A DNA stretch of 5,686 bases from Candidatus Zixiibacteriota bacterium. GTDB taxonomy: Bacteria; Zixibacteria; MSB-5A5; GN15; FEB-12. Below the pieces are notes generated by a model. That model saw only the letters and a program-made list of their open reading frames with translations. It was not told the DNA's origin and did not search any database. Positions 4,280 to 5,686 of the stretch are shown here, one piece after another. Positions within the stretch are counted from its first letter, which is position 1, and the number at the start of each line of letters is the position of its first letter. The translations under genes were made by a program, and so were the position numbers. The stretch covers positions 1 to 5,686 of the forward strand of contig DAOWMZ010000151.1 in NCBI GenBank assembly GCA_030642845.1, given 5' to 3'.

Positions 4280-5686
4280 ATGATTATTTCCCATCAAAGA
4301 CATTTTTGTAATAATCGTATTATTTTAATTACGTTTTTGTTAATTCTTTGTATTCCAAATCTATCTTTCGGCCAAAAAAAATGGATCGAAAAGGCAATGA
4401 AACGCTCTGATTCAATTACTGTTGCCCCGGAATCTACCGCCTGGATTCTGGTAAATGATCATGAGGTTGAAATATTCAAAAATGGTAAGACGAAGAGACA
4501 CATTAAGAGGGCTGTAAAACTACTCAATTCATCCGGTATTGAATATATGACCTTGTTTGAAGGTATCTCGAGTTGGAGGGAAATTAAAAATGTAAAAGGA
4601 TGGCACATTGATTCGGATGGTCAGGTTGAAAAATTAGAAAAAGATAATATTATTCAGGTAGCATCGGATTTATCTGCAGGATATTATGATGATGCTATGA
4701 GATATATTGCAGCTTTTGAAGATGTGAAAACCGGTGATGTAGTTGCATTTGAGTACACATTAACAGAAGAGAGCAATTGGGACAGTTATTTTCAGTCGTT
4801 TGTAATCCAAATTCAGCAACCAGTAATGTTTTCCAGATTTTATATAAAGATTCCCGATGGATGGGAACTCCACAAGGGAAGTCATTATGCACAAGTATGT
4901 AAGTATGAAGAAAATAATAATAAATATTGCTGGACAGCAACAGACTTACCATATCAACCTGACGAAGAACTGATGCCGCCCTGGTACTATATGACTCGTA
5001 ATATTAAAGTTTCATGCTTTGATCCGAATGAAAAGAAAGATTATAACTTTACAAGTTGGAAAGATGCAGCGGTTTGGGCAAAAAAATATCTGAGTTCTGC
5101 CGTTAAACCCAATCAGGCAATTATTGATTATGTCAATGAGCATATCAATGTTCTTCCTGATTCTGAGCAAAAACTTAAAGCAATCTCCGAATTCGTTCGC
5201 GATGAAATCAGGTATGTCGCAGTTGAGATCGGAAAAGGACGATTTATTCCTCGGAAGGCAGCGAAAACATTTTATAATCGTTACGGTGACTGTAAAGATA
5301 AAGTAGCATTGATGCGAACGATGTTGCATGTTGCAAATATCCCTTCTGTATCAGTTCTTGCTTCAGTTGGTAACTATGTCGATCCAGGGTTGCCATCCCC
5401 GCTCCAATTTGATCATTGTATCATTGGAATCGATATTGACTCCATTCCTGATATTGCACCTATGCCGAACGCTACCGTTAATGGATGGTTTTTCTTCGAT
5501 CCGACTGATCCGGCGCAGCACGTTGGTGAATTACCAATACAATTATATGGTTCAAAGGTACTAATAGCGGGTGATCTTGATAGCTCTCTAATAAAAATTC
5601 CCTATATATCTCCTGATAAAAATCACCGAAAATATGTAGTTAGAGCTTATCTTGATAATACTGGTCAGATGTCATCAACTGTTACC
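4280..5686 (+). CDS. Exported DUF3857 / transglutaminase-like protein (3' end cut by window)
   Basis: The frame is open from ATG 4280 to the last base, giving 469 residues without a stop. A signal peptide (hydrophobic core about 14-30, ending near SFGQ) precedes a DUF3857-type domain (about 50-245; EVEIFKNGKTKRH, then GDVVAFEYTL at 152-161). A transglutaminase-like domain follows (about 295-420). Its papain-like triad is complete: C338 in YGDCKDK, H379 in FDH and D407 in FFFDPTD. Proteins of this architecture usually run past 600 residues, so roughly a third is probably missing, including the usual beta-rich C-terminal region. The family is common in Bacteroidota and related phyla and is thought to act as a peptidase or transferase in the periplasm or at the cell surface; the substrate is unknown. 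It has its own promoter candidate and no functional link to the HNH gene is visible. Confidence 0.93.
   Translation, partial: MIISHQRHFCNNRIILITFLLILCIPNLSFGQKKWIEKAMKRSDSITVAPESTAWILVNDHEVEIFKNGKTKRHIKRAVKLLNSSGIEYMTLFEGISSWREIKNVKGWHIDSDGQVEKLEKDNIIQVASDLSAGYYDDAMRYIAAFEDVKTGDVVAFEYTLTEESNWDSYFQSFVIQIQQPVMFSRFYIKIPDGWELHKGSHYAQVCKYEENNNKYCWTATDLPYQPDEELMPPWYYMTRNIKVSCFDPNEKKDYNFTSWKDAAVWAKKYLSSAVKPNQAIIDYVNEHINVLPDSEQKLKAISEFVRDEIRYVAVEIGKGRFIPRKAAKTFYNRYGDCKDKVALMRTMLHVANIPSVSVLASVGNYVDPGLPSPLQFDHCIIGIDIDSIPDIAPMPNATVNGWFFFDPTDPAQHVGELPIQLYGSKVLIAGDLDSSLIKIPYISPDKNHRKYVVRAYLDNTGQMSSTVT

Noticed and set aside
5012..5329. 105-codon open frame on the - strand
   Set aside because: It lies wholly inside the well-supported transglutaminase gene, antisense to its catalytic region, and shows no protein-like features.
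3581..5686. HNH nuclease and transglutaminase protein as a new defence or toxin module
   Set aside because: One is cytoplasmic and the other exported, they are separated by 153 bp with a separate promoter candidate, and both belong to common housekeeping-type families; no immunity or sensor gene is present.

Overview
The window comes from a moderately AT-rich, probably Gram-negative bacterium. It carries a probable lipoprotein, Sec-exported proteins, a sigma-54-type response regulator and a secreted DUF3857/transglutaminase protein. The small exported protein with a FlgD-type Ig-like fold, the DUF3857 protein and the many palindromic intergenic repeats together resemble genomes of the FCB superphylum and neighbouring candidate phyla (Zixibacteria, Marinimicrobia, Cloacimonadota and similar). 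That placement is inference; there is no rRNA or other marker gene here.

All recognisable genes are on the + strand. Positions 1-91 hold the 3' end of a gene that ends in a CxxC motif. Two small envelope genes follow, overlapping by 4 bp (132-782 and 779-1210): a secreted protein with two FlgD-like Ig repeats, and a lipoprotein with a similar beta-rich C-terminus. A 394-bp gap (1211-1604) is dominated by a 166-bp nested inverted repeat. Next is a complete NtrC-class response regulator (1605-2978) with receiver, AAA+ and Fis-type HTH domains. No partner histidine kinase is visible. A purine-rich, G-run repeat and a strong intrinsic terminator (3041-3071) follow it.

The 602-bp gap between the regulator and the next gene (2979-3580) holds that terminator, three more palindromic repeat units, a 10-bp direct repeat, a candidate sigma-70 promoter (3377-3406), and a leader that can fold into several hairpins, two of which are mutually exclusive. 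The gene behind this leader (3581-4126) encodes a stand-alone HNH endonuclease of the McrA/COG1403 type with an intact zinc-ribbon HNH core. A short gap with a good promoter candidate (4202-4230) leads to an exported DUF3857-transglutaminase protein (4280 to the window edge) with a complete Cys-His-Asp triad.

I see no evidence that these genes form one system, and nothing that can be called a new defence or mobile system. The signals most worth a second look are the palindromic repeat families that fill the two large gaps, the possible structured leader of the HNH gene, and the G-run tract next to the regulator's terminator.
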